Positions 35,928 to 45,154 of a stretch of 64,000 nt of DNA are shown in pieces. Both the position numbers and the translations under genes were made by a program. Source of the DNA: Labilibacter marinus (GTDB taxonomy: Bacteria; Bacteroidota; Bacteroidia; Bacteroidales; Marinilabiliaceae); the NCBI RefSeq assembly GCF_001659685.2, contig NZ_LXYE02000001.1:124001-188000 (forward strand). Reading direction: 5' to 3'. The number at the start of each line of letters is the position of its first letter. Position 1 is the first letter of the stretch. The notes beneath the pieces are model-generated. The model made no database searches. It was given only the letters and a program-made list of their open reading frames with translations, and was not told where the DNA came from.

Positions 35928-36341
35928 ATGAAAGCAAAATATAATATAGATGAGGATAAAGCATTATTGTTTGAGGTGTTTTATGGGGATATCAATTTAG
36001 CGGACTTGGAGGATATCGTTCGTCATCAGATGCAAAACCCTGCCTTTAATGATGTGAAGAAGGTAATTTCAGATACACGAGGAGCTAATGTAATTATAAG
36101 TGCTCATCAATTAAATGATTATGTAAATGGATTAAAAGAATACCTCTCGAAGGTAAAAATAAGATGGGCTATAATTGTTGATGATCCCAGAACAGCTGCA
36201 CTTTCTATATTAATTAAAAAGGATTCCTTTTTTAAGAATAGGGTAGAGGTGTTTAGTACCTTTGAGGCGGCTGTACATTGTTTGCAACTTGCATTAAGTC
36301 AGTATGAAGTGGAGCAATTTGAGTATACTCCTGTAGAATAA
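35928..36341 (+). CDS. SpoIIAA/STAS-like protein
   Basis: A 137-residue cytosolic protein with an alpha/beta pattern resembling the SpoIIAA-like (STAS/SEC14) fold: DKALLFEVFYGDINLADLED, VKKVISDTRGANVII, KIRWAIIVDDPRTAALSILIKK, VFSTFEAAVHCLQ. I chose ATG 35928; an in-frame ATG at 35880 would add a hydrophobic 16-residue leader. Similar proteins in this phylum are often single genes of unknown function. Confidence 0.72.
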   Translation: MKAKYNIDEDKALLFEVFYGDINLADLEDIVRHQMQNPAFNDVKKVISDTRGANVIISAHQLNDYVNGLKEYLSKVKIRWAIIVDDPRTAALSILIKKDSFFKNRVEVFSTFEAAVHCLQLALSQYEVEQFEYTPVE

Positions 36342-36364
36342 AAAAAGCTGCACGATGGCAGCTT
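36341..36364 (-). terminator. terminator of the DUF4293 gene
   Basis: Stem AAGCTGC / GCAGCTT with a 6-base loop. On the minus strand it is followed by T6, so it ends transcription from the DUF4293 gene. It lies at the stop codon of the convergent gene. Confidence 0.8.
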
Positions 36365-36392
36365 ATAATATTTTATAATAGATGTAAAGTTA

Positions 36393-36854
36393 TTACCTAA
36401 TTCTATCCATTGATCTCACTAAAGCTTCGTCTTTACCAATAGCTCTTAGTGCTAAAAAGTTTAAGATTGCCCCAACAATAGGAAATACCATACTTAATTT
36501 GTACGAAATAATTGTAGTGCCTAACTCCTTATTGGCAACTGTTCCAAAATAATATGCCAAAGCTGTAACGCCAATTAATAATCCAATATTAGCCGAACAA
36601 AGTCTTATTTGGATCATTCTCTTTTTAAATAAAAGAATAGAAGCGAGTGAAACTAAAGGTGTAAGAACTAATAATATAGTTAGTGCCGTGGTGGCTATGC
36701 TTTTTGTTGTTTCTGATGGTTCAACTGCATTAATACCCTTGAAGTTTAAAATATATTCTACTTCGGCCATAAATGTAATTTGTGGTGTGAAAAACATCGA
36801 TGCCCCAAAGGCAAAGGCTAGTAATAAGTAAATGGTTTGTATTCGCTGTATCAT
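36393..36854 (-). CDS. DUF4293 membrane protein
   Basis: A 153-residue protein with four transmembrane helices that begins MIQRIQTIYLLLAFAFGASM, the hallmark of the DUF4293 family, which is common and nearly restricted to Bacteroidota. Its function is unknown; in the phylum it is often near rho, but rho is not visible here. A TATTTTTG -7-like box lies upstream at 36871-36878 (minus strand). Confidence 0.92.
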   Translation of the reverse strand: MIQRIQTIYLLLAFAFGASMFFTPQITFMAEVEYILNFKGINAVEPSETTKSIATTALTILLVLTPLVSLASILLFKKRMIQIRLCSANIGLLIGVTALAYYFGTVANKELGTTIISYKLSMVFPIVGAILNFLALRAIGKDEALVRSMDRIR

Positions 36855-36956
36855 GTTTATTTTTTTTTGCCAAAAATATAAAGAAAATTGTAAGGATTAC
36901 GACTTTTGGGGACTAATTAAAGAAATACAAAGTTGTTGTTACACTAATTATATAAT

Positions 36957-37331
36957 ATGGGTATGAAAAATATATTATTAATTGCTATGCTATCCGGTTT
37001 TGTGATAGCTTGTTCTTCATCTGAGGATCCTAAGCCTGATAAGGATGGAGATGTTGGAGGAGGTGGTGATAATACGGAATTGGTGGCTGCCGAAACATAT
37101 TTCACAAATAACCTGAAGTCCTTAATTTCGAACAATTGCGTTTCGTGTCATTCAAATTATCATTCCGGAGGATCGAAAAATTACAGTGTTTTTACCAATG
37201 CTAAAAATGCAGCATCGGGCATGTATGGTCAAGTAAATGCAGGAACAATGCCTAAGGGGGCAGCAAAGCTATCGCAAAGCGACATTGATAAGTTTAAAGA
37301 GTTTTTAGATTTGGTAAATGCCATACCATAG
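36957..37331 (+). CDS. lipoprotein with c-type heme motif
   Basis: A 124-residue (122 from the second ATG at 36963) exported lipoprotein: lipobox IACSSSE, then an acidic and Gly-rich linker, then a cytochrome c-like domain with one heme site CVSCH (NNCVSCHSNYH). A Met in AGTMPKGAAKLSQSDIDKF could be the distal ligand, and this end block is typical of planctomycete-like and Bacteroidota mono-heme cytochromes. It may act in periplasmic electron transfer, but no partner gene is next to it. Confidence 0.8.
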   Translation: MGMKNILLIAMLSGFVIACSSSEDPKPDKDGDVGGGGDNTELVAAETYFTNNLKSLISNNCVSCHSNYHSGGSKNYSVFTNAKNAASGMYGQVNAGTMPKGAAKLSQSDIDKFKEFLDLVNAIP

Positions 37332-37338
37332 GTTATAG

Positions 37339-37372
37339 CAAAGCCAGAACAAATTAACATGTTCTGGCTTTG
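37339..37372 (+). terminator. terminator hairpin after the cytochrome-like gene
   Basis: Stem CAAAGCCAGAAC / GTTCTGGCTTTG with a 10-base loop, 8 bases after the stop codon; the T-tract is weak. Confidence 0.7.
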
Positions 37373-37390
37373 TGTTAATTCGTAGCTGTT

Positions 37391-38548
37391 TTATTTAAAA
37401 GCCACATTTTCTACGGCGTAAGTTACTTTCCAAGTGTCTTCCCACTTGTTCCAATATAAGGTCCAATTACCTTCTTCCGTTAATATTTTACCATCTTTAA
37501 ATTTACCAGTTACATTAAATTTTTGTGTTACCATTGCTTTCTTTGGGTTCATCATATGTATAATTTCATTATCGATACTAACCTTGTATGTTTTTAATGA
37601 TGCGATATTTTTAGCTTGTAGTTCCTTTAAATCTTTTAAAGTAAATACTTTTTCGCCATTAATTACCATTTTAAATGTTCCATTATCAGCAAAATAACTC
37701 TGAAATTTGTCTAGTTCTCCTAGGTTATAATACTCTACCATGTCTGACATGATTTTTTCAACTTCGGGTTTAGCCATTTCGCACTTATGGGTAAACATGG
37801 CCTTTTTTGCTTTTTTTTGTGAATAAGTAAAATGGCTATTTAATTCAAATGCTTTGTTAAAGTGCTCTTTGGCTTTTTTGTATTCTTTTTGAGCCATAAA
37901 ATAATCGCCTTTTGAATCGTAAGGGTTGGCTCTGTTTGGTGCTAGTTCAATATATTTATCAAATGCGACTTTTGCTTCATCCATTTTATTTTTTTTCATT
38001 AAAATATAGCCTTTCATATTATTGGCCGGAGCAAAATCAGAATGAAGGTCTAGAGTTGAATTAATGGATGCTAGTGCTTTGTCAGTATGGCCGTATCTGT
38101 TTAAATGATAGGCAAGCATTAAATGAGTAAAAGCTACTTTAGGATAAGCTTTTACTAAATCCGAATAATGTTTAAGGACGGTTTCTTCATCACCTTTGTA
38201 GTTAATAACTATTTGCTGTAAAATCTTTTCTCCTTTGTTTAGTTTTCCATCAAAATCACTCACAAGTTGAATATACTTTTCGCGCTCTTCTTTATCTTCG
38301 TTATAGGTGAGTAAATAGTGTCCCATAAAAAACGAGGCATCTTTCTCTAAAGCTTGTTTTGCAAATTCACGTCCTTCAAACCATTCGCTATTGGTGTATG
38401 CATCCATAGCCTTTTGGTATAGTTGTTTGGCTTCTTTCGATTTAGTACTTGCAGGTAAATATAAATTCTGAGCAACAGCAGAAAAAGAAAAGCTAGCCAT
38501 TATAAAGGCTACCGAAATCAACCTAATTAATCTTTTTGTAGTTTCCAT
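37391..38548 (-). CDS. exported TPR protein with C-terminal NTF2-like domain
   Basis: A 385-residue secreted protein (signal peptide 1-26). Residues about 30-240 hold TPR units (AKQLYQKAMDAYTNSEWFEG, HTDKALASINSTLDLHSDF, NPYDSKGDYFMAQKEYKKA), and about 260-385 form a SnoaL/NTF2-like domain (MVEYYNLGELDKFQSYFAD, WTLYWNKWEDTWKVTY). The NTF2-like domain may bind a small ligand or be an enzyme-like fold. Stand-alone gene; function unknown. Confidence 0.85.
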   Translation of the reverse strand: METTKRLIRLISVAFIMASFSFSAVAQNLYLPASTKSKEAKQLYQKAMDAYTNSEWFEGREFAKQALEKDASFFMGHYLLTYNEDKEEREKYIQLVSDFDGKLNKGEKILQQIVINYKGDEETVLKHYSDLVKAYPKVAFTHLMLAYHLNRYGHTDKALASINSTLDLHSDFAPANNMKGYILMKKNKMDEAKVAFDKYIELAPNRANPYDSKGDYFMAQKEYKKAKEHFNKAFELNSHFTYSQKKAKKAMFTHKCEMAKPEVEKIMSDMVEYYNLGELDKFQSYFADNGTFKMVINGEKVFTLKDLKELQAKNIASLKTYKVSIDNEIIHMMNPKKAMVTQKFNVTGKFKDGKILTEEGNWTLYWNKWEDTWKVTYAVENVAFK

Positions 38549-38727
38549 CTTTAAGTTATTAATGAGCGTATTAACTTAATATAGTGATAAATTAACGCTA
38601 AGTCAATGCTTGAGTCGATTAAATAGGATGATATTGTCTTTTTATTTAAGAAATCAGATTTGTTAGGCTATCTGCTTTTGTTTTTCTAAAAATAAATTAC
38701 CTTGCTTTTAAATTAGTATTTCAAATT

Positions 38728-39603
38728 ATGGACCGTAGAATAGAAGAGTCAGAATTAATCATAAATAAGGATGGGAGTGTGTTTCATCTGCACCTAAAAC
38801 CAGGCGAAATTGCCGATAATATAATTTTAGTGGGTGATCCTGGTAGGGTAAAAACGGTGGCTTCTTTTTTTGATGACGTAGAGTTAGAGCATAGCAATAG
38901 AGAGTTTGTAAGTATTACTGGAAAATATAAAGGTCAGCGCATGTCGGTTGTGGCAACTGGTATTGGTACCGATAATATTGATATAGTAGTAAATGAACTG
39001 GATGCGTTAGTAAATGTTGACTTTAAGAGCCGAACCGTTAATAAGGAGCTTAAAAAACTAAATTTAGTTAGGATAGGAACATCCGGATCATTACAAAAAG
39101 ATTTGCCTGTTGATAGTTGTTTGCTTAGTGATAAAGCCATTGGTTTTGATGGTTTGTTGAATTTTTATGCAGGTAGAAACGAAGTGGTTGATATAGCCTT
39201 TGAAGAAAGTTTTAGAAAAGAGCTTGATTGGAATCCGTTGCTTACTGCCCCATACGTGGTGGATGCTTCTGATGAGTTGATAAAAAAGCTTTCGGTTAAT
39301 GGGTTTAATCAGGGAGTTACTATATCTGCACCTGGTTTTTATGGACCTCAAGGAAGGGTGATACGTTTGGGTATTCAAGATGAGGATATTAACGAAAAAA
39401 TCAGTAAATTTAAACATGAGCAGCACAGAATAACTAACTATGAGATGGAATGTTCTGCTATTTATGGCTTGTCAAAATTACTAGGGCATAACGCAGCTTG
39501 TGTGTGTGCCATTATTGCCAACCGAAAAGCGGGAGAATACAGTAAAGATTATAAACCAGTGATCAAAGATTTGATAAAGAAAGTGCTGGATAGTTTAGTT
39601 TAA
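38728..39603 (+). CDS. nucleoside phosphorylase (uridine phosphorylase-like)
   Basis: A 291-residue enzyme of the PNP/UDP family. The phosphate-binding motif is ILVGDPGRVKTVASF; the family block LVRIGTSGSLQ and the ribose/base-binding NYEMECSAIYG near residue 236 are clear. It likely splits a nucleoside (uridine or a purine) with phosphate; subfamily cannot be fixed. It is 15 bases upstream of the SirB1-like gene. Confidence 0.9.
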   Translation: MDRRIEESELIINKDGSVFHLHLKPGEIADNIILVGDPGRVKTVASFFDDVELEHSNREFVSITGKYKGQRMSVVATGIGTDNIDIVVNELDALVNVDFKSRTVNKELKKLNLVRIGTSGSLQKDLPVDSCLLSDKAIGFDGLLNFYAGRNEVVDIAFEESFRKELDWNPLLTAPYVVDASDELIKKLSVNGFNQGVTISAPGFYGPQGRVIRLGIQDEDINEKISKFKHEQHRITNYEMECSAIYGLSKLLGHNAACVCAIIANRKAGEYSKDYKPVIKDLIKKVLDSLV

Positions 39604-39618
39604 TTAAAAACATTCGCC

Positions 39619-40485
39619 ATGGATAAATCAAAAGTACATGCTTTAATTACTTTGTTAGATGATCCGAGTGAAGTTGTTTTTAACTCAGTGGAAGAGGAGC
39701 TTTTAAAAGAAGAGGTTGAGGTAGTAATTGAGTTGGAAAAGGCTTGGGAAGAATCTCGCGATGATAATTTTCAACGTAGGCTCGAGAATATAATACATAC
39801 GCTTCAACTGAAGGATGTAAAGAGCCTTATGGCTAAATGGGTAAACGAAGGAGGTAAGGATTTATTCTATGGTTCGTTCTTGGTAGCAAAATACCAATAC
39901 CCCGATTTAAATTTTGAGGATTTAAATAATAAGATTAATGTGCTTAGGCGCGATATATGGCTGGAGTTAAATGATCACTTAACCTCATTGGAAAAGGTTC
40001 GCATCATTAATCATGTGATGTTTGATATGCATCAATATGTTAGGAATAGCAGTAATTTTTTTGCTCCTCAAAATTCGTATATAAGCGAAGTGGTGGATAG
40101 TAAAAAAGGAAATCCCATTTCATTATCAATTATTTATTCGGTGGTGGCTCAACGGCTTGGATTACCTATTTATGGGGTAAACCTGCCTAAAAATTTTATT
40201 CTATGTTATATCGATGAAAATATCAATTTAAAATCTTCAGATCCACATGCTGATAATGTGATGTTTTATATCAACCCTGTTAATAAAGGAGCTATTCTAG
40301 GACGGAAAGAGATAGAGTATTTTATCAAACAACAAAAGCTTAATAATATACATTCATATTTTAATCCATGCAGTAATTTAGATATCATTAAGCGAGTGTT
40401 ATATAATCTTTCGTACGCCTACGAAAACCAAGGTAATGAATTGAAAAAGGATGAAATTAAAGTATTGCTCAATTTGTTTGAATGA
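39619..40485 (+). CDS. SirB1/transglutaminase-like family protein
   Basis: A 288-residue protein. The middle carries the SirB1/transglutaminase-like_2 core (LNDHLTSLEKVRIINHVMF, YISEVVDSKKGNPISLSIIY, RLGLPIYGVNLPKNFIL), while the catalytic Cys of true transglutaminases is not evident (NPISLS), as in the SirB1 group. The C-terminal part can carry TPR-like helices. Probably cotranscribed with the preceding phosphorylase gene. Function unknown. Confidence 0.85.
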   Translation: MDKSKVHALITLLDDPSEVVFNSVEEELLKEEVEVVIELEKAWEESRDDNFQRRLENIIHTLQLKDVKSLMAKWVNEGGKDLFYGSFLVAKYQYPDLNFEDLNNKINVLRRDIWLELNDHLTSLEKVRIINHVMFDMHQYVRNSSNFFAPQNSYISEVVDSKKGNPISLSIIYSVVAQRLGLPIYGVNLPKNFILCYIDENINLKSSDPHADNVMFYINPVNKGAILGRKEIEYFIKQQKLNNIHSYFNPCSNLDIIKRVLYNLSYAYENQGNELKKDEIKVLLNLFE

Positions 40486-40532
40486 TATTTTAATTAGTTA
40501 TGAGATAAAAGCTTTAGTAATGCATTAAAAGC

Positions 40533-40569
40533 AAAAGGCGATTGGTAAACACACTGATCGCTTTTTTTT
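40533..40569 (+). terminator. terminator after the SirB1-like gene
   Basis: Imperfect stem (GCGAT / ATCGC with A-T flanks and one bulged G) followed by a long T-run. Confidence 0.65.
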
Positions 40570-40661
40570 ATACGGCAGAAGACGAACAACTGAATTATTT
40601 CATAAGTTAAATTGTGATGTGTTTATATATTTACAACTTCTAAAAACTAAGAGATAACAAA

Positions 40662-42119
40662 ATGAATATATTAAAAGATTTGAAGCCAACGGTAGTTTGG
40701 GACTACTTTGAGCAAATTTGTCAGGTGCCTAGACCATCAAAGAAAGAAGAAAAGATAATTGCCTTTCTAATTGCTTTTGCAGAAGAAAAGGGTTTAAGTT
40801 ATAAGCAGGATGAAATTGGAAATATTCTAATTTCTAAACCAGCCACCAATGGGTGTGAAGATATAAAGTCTGTTTTATTGCAATCTCATATTGATATGGT
40901 TTGTGAAAAACATGCTCACATAAAGCATAACTTTGAGAAAGATCCGATTATCCCGCAGATTGATGGAGAATGGGTGAAAGCTACAGGAACTACATTGGGT
41001 GCAGATGATGGTATTGGTGTGGCAGCTCAGTTGGCTTTGTTAGCAAGTAGCGACATTACTCATGGAGATATTGAGTGTTTGTTTACTGTTGATGAAGAAA
41101 CGGGCTTAACAGGCGCATTTAACTTAAAGGATGGCTTTTTTGAAAGTGAGATTCTGCTTAATTTAGATTCGGAAGATGATGGCGAGCTATTTATAGGTTG
41201 TGCTGGAGGTATAGATTCTGTGGCTACCTTTAATATAGAAACTAAAGATACTCCAGAAGGATACTTTGCCTTTAAGATGGAAATTTCTGGATTAAAAGGA
41301 GGACATTCTGGCGACGATATTGATAAAGGGCTGGGGAATGCCAATAAAATATTAAATCGTTTTTTGTGGCAAGCTACTCGTACCTATGGATTGGAACTTC
41401 ATAGTATTAAAGGAGGTAATTTAAGAAATGCCATTGCTCGTGAGGCATCAGCAGTAGCTGTTGTTCCTTCTTCTCAAAAAGAACCTATCAGAGTGGCGTT
41501 TAATATATATTACGATGAATTGTGCACTGAACTTGAATCTACAGAGCCAGGGTTAAAAATGCACTTAGAGTCGTGTGATACGCCTAAAACGGTTTTTACT
41601 AATGAATTTCAAACTGCGTTGTTAAATGCAATTTATGCGTGTCCGCATGGTGTAATTGAAATGAGCAGAAAAATTGAAGGATTGGTTGAAACTTCTACCA
41701 ATTTAGCAGCCATCAAACAGGAAGGTGAGCAATTAATTATAACAACGAGTCAGCGTAGTTCAGTAGAGACTGCTAAGCATGATATTGCGGCAATGGTACG
41801 TAGTGTTTTTGAATTGGCTGGGGCCGAAGTTGAGCATGGTGATGGTTATCCAGGTTGGGCACCTAATACAGATTCTGAAATTTTAAAAATTACTAGAGAT
41901 TCATATGAGCGACTATTTAATCAGAAACCTTTGGTAAGAGCTATTCATGCAGGCCTAGAGTGTGGTTTATTCTTAGAAAAATATCCATCATTGGATATGA
42001 TATCTTTCGGACCAACCATCAGAAGAGCACATTCGCCAGATGAAATGATAAATATTGAAACCGTAAATAAGTTTTGGCTACATCTATTAGATGTCTTAGC
42101 TAATATACCAGTAAAGTAA
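40662..42119 (+). CDS. pepD: aminoacyl-histidine dipeptidase (M20 family, Xaa-His dipeptidase)
   Basis: A 485-residue cytosolic di-zinc peptidase of the PepD type, cleaving carnosine-like and other dipeptides. Key residues are visible: SHIDMVCEK (first zinc His), TLGADDGIG (bridging Asp), DEETGLTGA (catalytic and ligand Glu), and LHSIKGGNLRNAIARE. The C-terminal half carries the lid insertion. Full family length. Terminator at 42129-42167. Confidence 0.95.
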   Translation: MNILKDLKPTVVWDYFEQICQVPRPSKKEEKIIAFLIAFAEEKGLSYKQDEIGNILISKPATNGCEDIKSVLLQSHIDMVCEKHAHIKHNFEKDPIIPQIDGEWVKATGTTLGADDGIGVAAQLALLASSDITHGDIECLFTVDEETGLTGAFNLKDGFFESEILLNLDSEDDGELFIGCAGGIDSVATFNIETKDTPEGYFAFKMEISGLKGGHSGDDIDKGLGNANKILNRFLWQATRTYGLELHSIKGGNLRNAIAREASAVAVVPSSQKEPIRVAFNIYYDELCTELESTEPGLKMHLESCDTPKTVFTNEFQTALLNAIYACPHGVIEMSRKIEGLVETSTNLAAIKQEGEQLIITTSQRSSVETAKHDIAAMVRSVFELAGAEVEHGDGYPGWAPNTDSEILKITRDSYERLFNQKPLVRAIHAGLECGLFLEKYPSLDMISFGPTIRRAHSPDEMINIETVNKFWLHLLDVLANIPVK

Positions 42120-42128
42120 AGTCATATA

Positions 42129-42167
42129 GATAAGCCTTGTTTATTCAGAAGCAAGGCTTATTGTTTT
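42129..42167 (+). terminator. terminator of pepD
   Basis: Stem ATAAGCCTTG / CAAGGCTTAT with a 12-base loop and TTGTTTT. It overlaps the stop codon of the convergent kinase gene at 42158. Confidence 0.8.
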
Positions 42168-44233
42168 CTAGTATATGGTAAAGTAAACCAAAATGTAACT
42201 CCTTTTCCTTCTTCCGAATGAACACCTATTTCCCCTTGGTGAGCTTCAATGGCTAGTTTGCAAAATGCTAAGCCTAGTCCCGAGGAGTGCGACCCATAAT
42301 TGTGTTGTTCGTCTGAACTTATAAATTTATCAAATAATGTATCTAACTTTTGTTGTGAGATAGGGTTGCCTGAATTAAAAATATTGATTCGTAAATACTC
42401 TGTCTCATTTCTCATTTCGTTTTGTGAAGTAATCTTAATGTAGATATCTTCTCCTGCATATTTTGCAGCATTGGAGAAAATGTTGACAAAGACTCTTCCA
42501 ATTGTCTTGTTATCAATTTCAAGGTTTATATCATTCGAAATTTCATTCTGCAATTCTATCTTACGAGTTGAAACTAGGAAGTAAATATTATTGTATGCCT
42601 CCTCTATGAGCCTTCGAATATTAACCAAGGATGTATTTGGCTTATAATTAGCAGATTCATATTTATCTACATCAAGTATATTTTGAATAAGGTTTTCCAT
42701 CTCCCAGCCAGAACGTAAAATGTATTTACTATTATCATTTTCAAGAAGATTTAATTGTGTAAAACCCATGATGCTATTAAGAGGAGCCTTTAAATCATGA
42801 ATCATCATGCTCGTCATGTCTTGCTTAAAACGAGCGAGTTTAACTAATTTGTTATTAGTCTCTTCAAGTTCCTTCGCTTTATGTTCGATCTGTAGCTTTT
42901 GCCTCTGAACTTCAGTGGTTCTTTTTTCAACTTTTAACTCAAGATTTTGAGCATGTTCGCCAAGTTTAATATATAGTTTCTCACTTCGAGCATATGCCGA
43001 AGAGGTTTTTTGTGCTAATACATATGCCTGAGAAAAAGAAGCAAAAAACAACCCTAAAGGCATTAGATATAAACTGTTAATTGTGTTTATATACACTAAA
43101 GCATCATGGATAGATAATAAAAAGAAAATAAAAAAGCCTATAAATATTGGGGCTGCATATGCTCTTCTTTTCATAAGCGCCACTCCAATTTTCACCAATA
43201 AATAACATGCCAATATTCCAAAAGGAATTAATGACAAAGAAGGTATGTAAGAAAATGTAGTTGGAGAGAAAAATAAAACGATGGCTGAAAATAATATACT
43301 AAAGGCAATGGTAATTTGTACAATTAATCTAGATATATCTTTTGGGAACAAACTCCTAACAAATAGAGAAGTATATACGGGTAATGCAAAAAAAGATAAA
43401 TATTCCAGTTTAATAGAAATGTTCCAACTTAAAAAAGGAAACATTTCTAGCATTATCCTTTCGCCCGTATAACCTAATCTTAAAAACATTACAAAACAGA
43501 GTATACTAAAGTATAAAATAGATTTGTCTTTACGTCGGAAGGCAAATAAGGAAAGGTGGTAGATGAATAATATAAATAATGAACCGATAATAAAGAGTTC
43601 AATTCCTGCTTGTTTACTTTTTCTGTATGAAATTTCTCTGGGATGTCCAATTACTATAGATCCCGTTAGGCCTCCTTTTTTATGATGAAAATTAGATACT
43701 TGTATAACCACATCAATTAGATCTCGCGATGTGGAAAAATAGTATTCCATCTGATAGCGTGATGGACTCATATCTTTAGAGCTTGTACCTACTTTTCCCG
43801 AACCTCCTAATAATTCTCCATTGGCAAATATCTGATACGCTGATTTAATATCTTTTATCTTAATTGCGTATAACCCAGGTTCAGGCGTTAATACTTTAAA
43901 TCGATATGTGCCATACCCATGACCATTGCGTAAATTTGATTCGGTTATGAATTGATTCCAGTTCTCGGATATTTTTGGATAACCAGTAGGAGTGGTGTTG
44001 CTCTCAATAAAGTTTTCAGGAAATAATAATGTATCTAAATAAAACTCAACTTCTCCATTTAAAAGAACAACTTTATCTTCTTCAAAAGAAATATTTCTTA
44101 AGTCAAATATGGCATTTTCAACGTCTGGATATTTAGTATGGTTAGAAAGTGTAAATTTGGCATAATAGAGTATCATTGCGCCAATAATTAATATTACAAC
44201 TCCCCACAGAATAGCCAGTATACGTTTATTCAT
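42158..44233 (-). CDS. 7TMR-DISM sensor histidine kinase
   Basis: A 691-residue sensor kinase. The order is signal anchor (about 5-25), periplasmic 7TMR-DISMED-type domain (about 40-190), seven transmembrane helices (about 195-400), coiled coil, HisKA with His in MMIHDLKAPLNSIMGF, and HATPase (GSHSSGLGLAFCKLAIEAH). I favour ATG 44233 (MNKRILAILWGVV); an in-frame ATG at 44272 adds 13 residues. Such kinases sense extracellular carbohydrate-like ligands in other systems. No cognate regulator is adjacent. Confidence 0.9.
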   Translation of the reverse strand: MNKRILAILWGVVILIIGAMILYYAKFTLSNHTKYPDVENAIFDLRNISFEEDKVVLLNGEVEFYLDTLLFPENFIESNTTPTGYPKISENWNQFITESNLRNGHGYGTYRFKVLTPEPGLYAIKIKDIKSAYQIFANGELLGGSGKVGTSSKDMSPSRYQMEYYFSTSRDLIDVVIQVSNFHHKKGGLTGSIVIGHPREISYRKSKQAGIELFIIGSLFILFIYHLSLFAFRRKDKSILYFSILCFVMFLRLGYTGERIMLEMFPFLSWNISIKLEYLSFFALPVYTSLFVRSLFPKDISRLIVQITIAFSILFSAIVLFFSPTTFSYIPSLSLIPFGILACYLLVKIGVALMKRRAYAAPIFIGFFIFFLLSIHDALVYINTINSLYLMPLGLFFASFSQAYVLAQKTSSAYARSEKLYIKLGEHAQNLELKVEKRTTEVQRQKLQIEHKAKELEETNNKLVKLARFKQDMTSMMIHDLKAPLNSIMGFTQLNLLENDNSKYILRSGWEMENLIQNILDVDKYESANYKPNTSLVNIRRLIEEAYNNIYFLVSTRKIELQNEISNDINLEIDNKTIGRVFVNIFSNAAKYAGEDIYIKITSQNEMRNETEYLRINIFNSGNPISQQKLDTLFDKFISSDEQHNYGSHSSGLGLAFCKLAIEAHQGEIGVHSEEGKGVTFWFTLPYTRKQ

Positions 44234-44465
44234 CTCTCCCTGTAATTTGATTCCCAAATATAATACGAGCATAGTTCAATAATGTTTAACATTAATGAAA
44301 CTCGTTGAATATTATTTTAATATGATGTTTTGGGATGCGCAAATATAACGTTTATTGTATATGAGATGTGAATATTATGGACTTTTTTATAAGAATGGTT
44401 TTTTGTTTTATCAGTTTTCCTGTGTTTATATACTATTCAGGTGTAATTAATTAAAGATTATATGT
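44234..44465. other. intergenic region before the nrtS pseudogene
   Basis: AT-rich spacer of 232 bases. I find no complete gene or RNA signature here. Confidence 0.4.
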
Positions 44466-44690
44466 ATGCGGGGAATATTTTTTTCAAGAAAAGTAGTTTT
44501 AACGGAGCTAAAAATGTCATTTATTGTAGGTAGTATTTTGGCATTAATAAATCATGGAGGTGCTATTGTAAAATTTACTTTGCCAGCAAGGCAAACAGTT
44601 TAAATATTAACAAGCTATTTAGTTCCATATTTCGTATCAACTTATTCTGCAGCTAAATCTATAATTCATGTTACTAAAGAGTCTAATTAA
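44466..44690 (+). pseudogene. nrtS: NrtS-like membrane protein gene broken by an in-frame stop
   Basis: ATG 44466 opens a frame with the first half of an NrtS-type protein (LKMSFIVGSILALINHGGAI), runs to TAA at 44601-44603, then continues in the same frame with the second half (ILTSYLVPYFVSTYSAAKS) to a second TAA at 44688-44690. The two parts together, 74 codons with the internal stop at codon 46, match the length and both conserved blocks of NrtS, a small nitrate/nitrite transporter family. A single base change (AAA to TAA) would explain the stop. Either a recent pseudogene, readthrough, or a sequence error. Confidence 0.75.
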
Positions 44691-44758
44691 CTGCCTAATT
44701 TGATTTAATTTATATTCTAGTTTTTTTTCGAGGTAACACTAGTGTTGGTGATATAAAT

Positions 44759-44788
44759 TTTGAATTCAAAAAAATGTTATTACTTTTG
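44759..44788 (+). promoter_or_regulatory. promoter of arsR (Bacteroidota type)
   Basis: TTTG at 44759-44762, an 18-base spacer, and TACTTTTG at 44781-44788, an exact TAnnTTTG match. The arsR ATG is 30 bases downstream of the -7 element. This is the best promoter match in the window. Confidence 0.8.
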
Positions 44789-44807
44789 TTCGTAATAATA
44801 CGAACAA
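44786..44807. promoter_or_regulatory. ArsR operator 1
   Basis: Perfect 9-base inverted repeat TTGTTCGTA / TACGAACAA with 4-base centre, overlapping the end of the -7 element and the expected transcription start. The core is TTCG-N8-CGAA. Binding by ArsR here would block its own transcription, as in other ars operons. Confidence 0.8.
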
Positions 44808-44817
44808 GCGCACATAT

Positions 44818-45120
44818 ATGAGTTTTAAATTAGAAATAGAGGCAATTAAGCAGCAAAAGTTAGCTAGGTATTCAAAAGCACTTAGTCATCCAATTAGGGT
44901 GTATGTACTTGAGTTGCTTTCAAAACAAGCTTGCTGTTATAGTGGTGATTTAAGCGATGAGCTAACTATTGCTAAATCAACCTTGTCTCAGCATTTAAAG
45001 GAGTTGAAGGATGCCGGGTTAATTCAAGGAGAAACAGAAGCGCCTAGAGTGAAGTATTGTATTAATAAAGAGAAATGGGCAGAAGCACAGCTTTTGTTTA
45101 AGGAATTTTTAAGATTGTAA
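44818..45120 (+). CDS. arsR: ArsR-family metalloid-responsive repressor
   Basis: A 100-residue winged-helix repressor. The DNA-binding helices are in DELTIAKSTLSQHLKELKDAG; a Cys pair (CCYS, near residues 39-40) and a later Cys (KYCINKE, near 80) are candidate arsenite ligands. The start ALSHPIRVYVLELLSKQ is typical of the family. The gene begins just after an operator and promoter, and a second copy of the core operator lies 18 bases after its stop, so it probably controls itself and the downstream genes. Confidence 0.93.
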   Translation: MSFKLEIEAIKQQKLARYSKALSHPIRVYVLELLSKQACCYSGDLSDELTIAKSTLSQHLKELKDAGLIQGETEAPRVKYCINKEKWAEAQLLFKEFLRL

Positions 45121-45138
45121 AAAAATTTAAAAATAATG

Positions 45139-45154
45139 TTCGTTGTTTTGCGAA
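45139..45154. promoter_or_regulatory. ArsR operator 2 (between arsR and the thioredoxin gene)
   Basis: TTCG-N8-CGAA (TTCG at 45139-45142, CGAA at 45151-45154) has the same half-sites and the same 8-base spacing as operator 1, 18 bases after the arsR stop. An overlapping ACGAA follows at 45157-45161. It may control a second promoter for the efflux genes. Confidence 0.6.
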
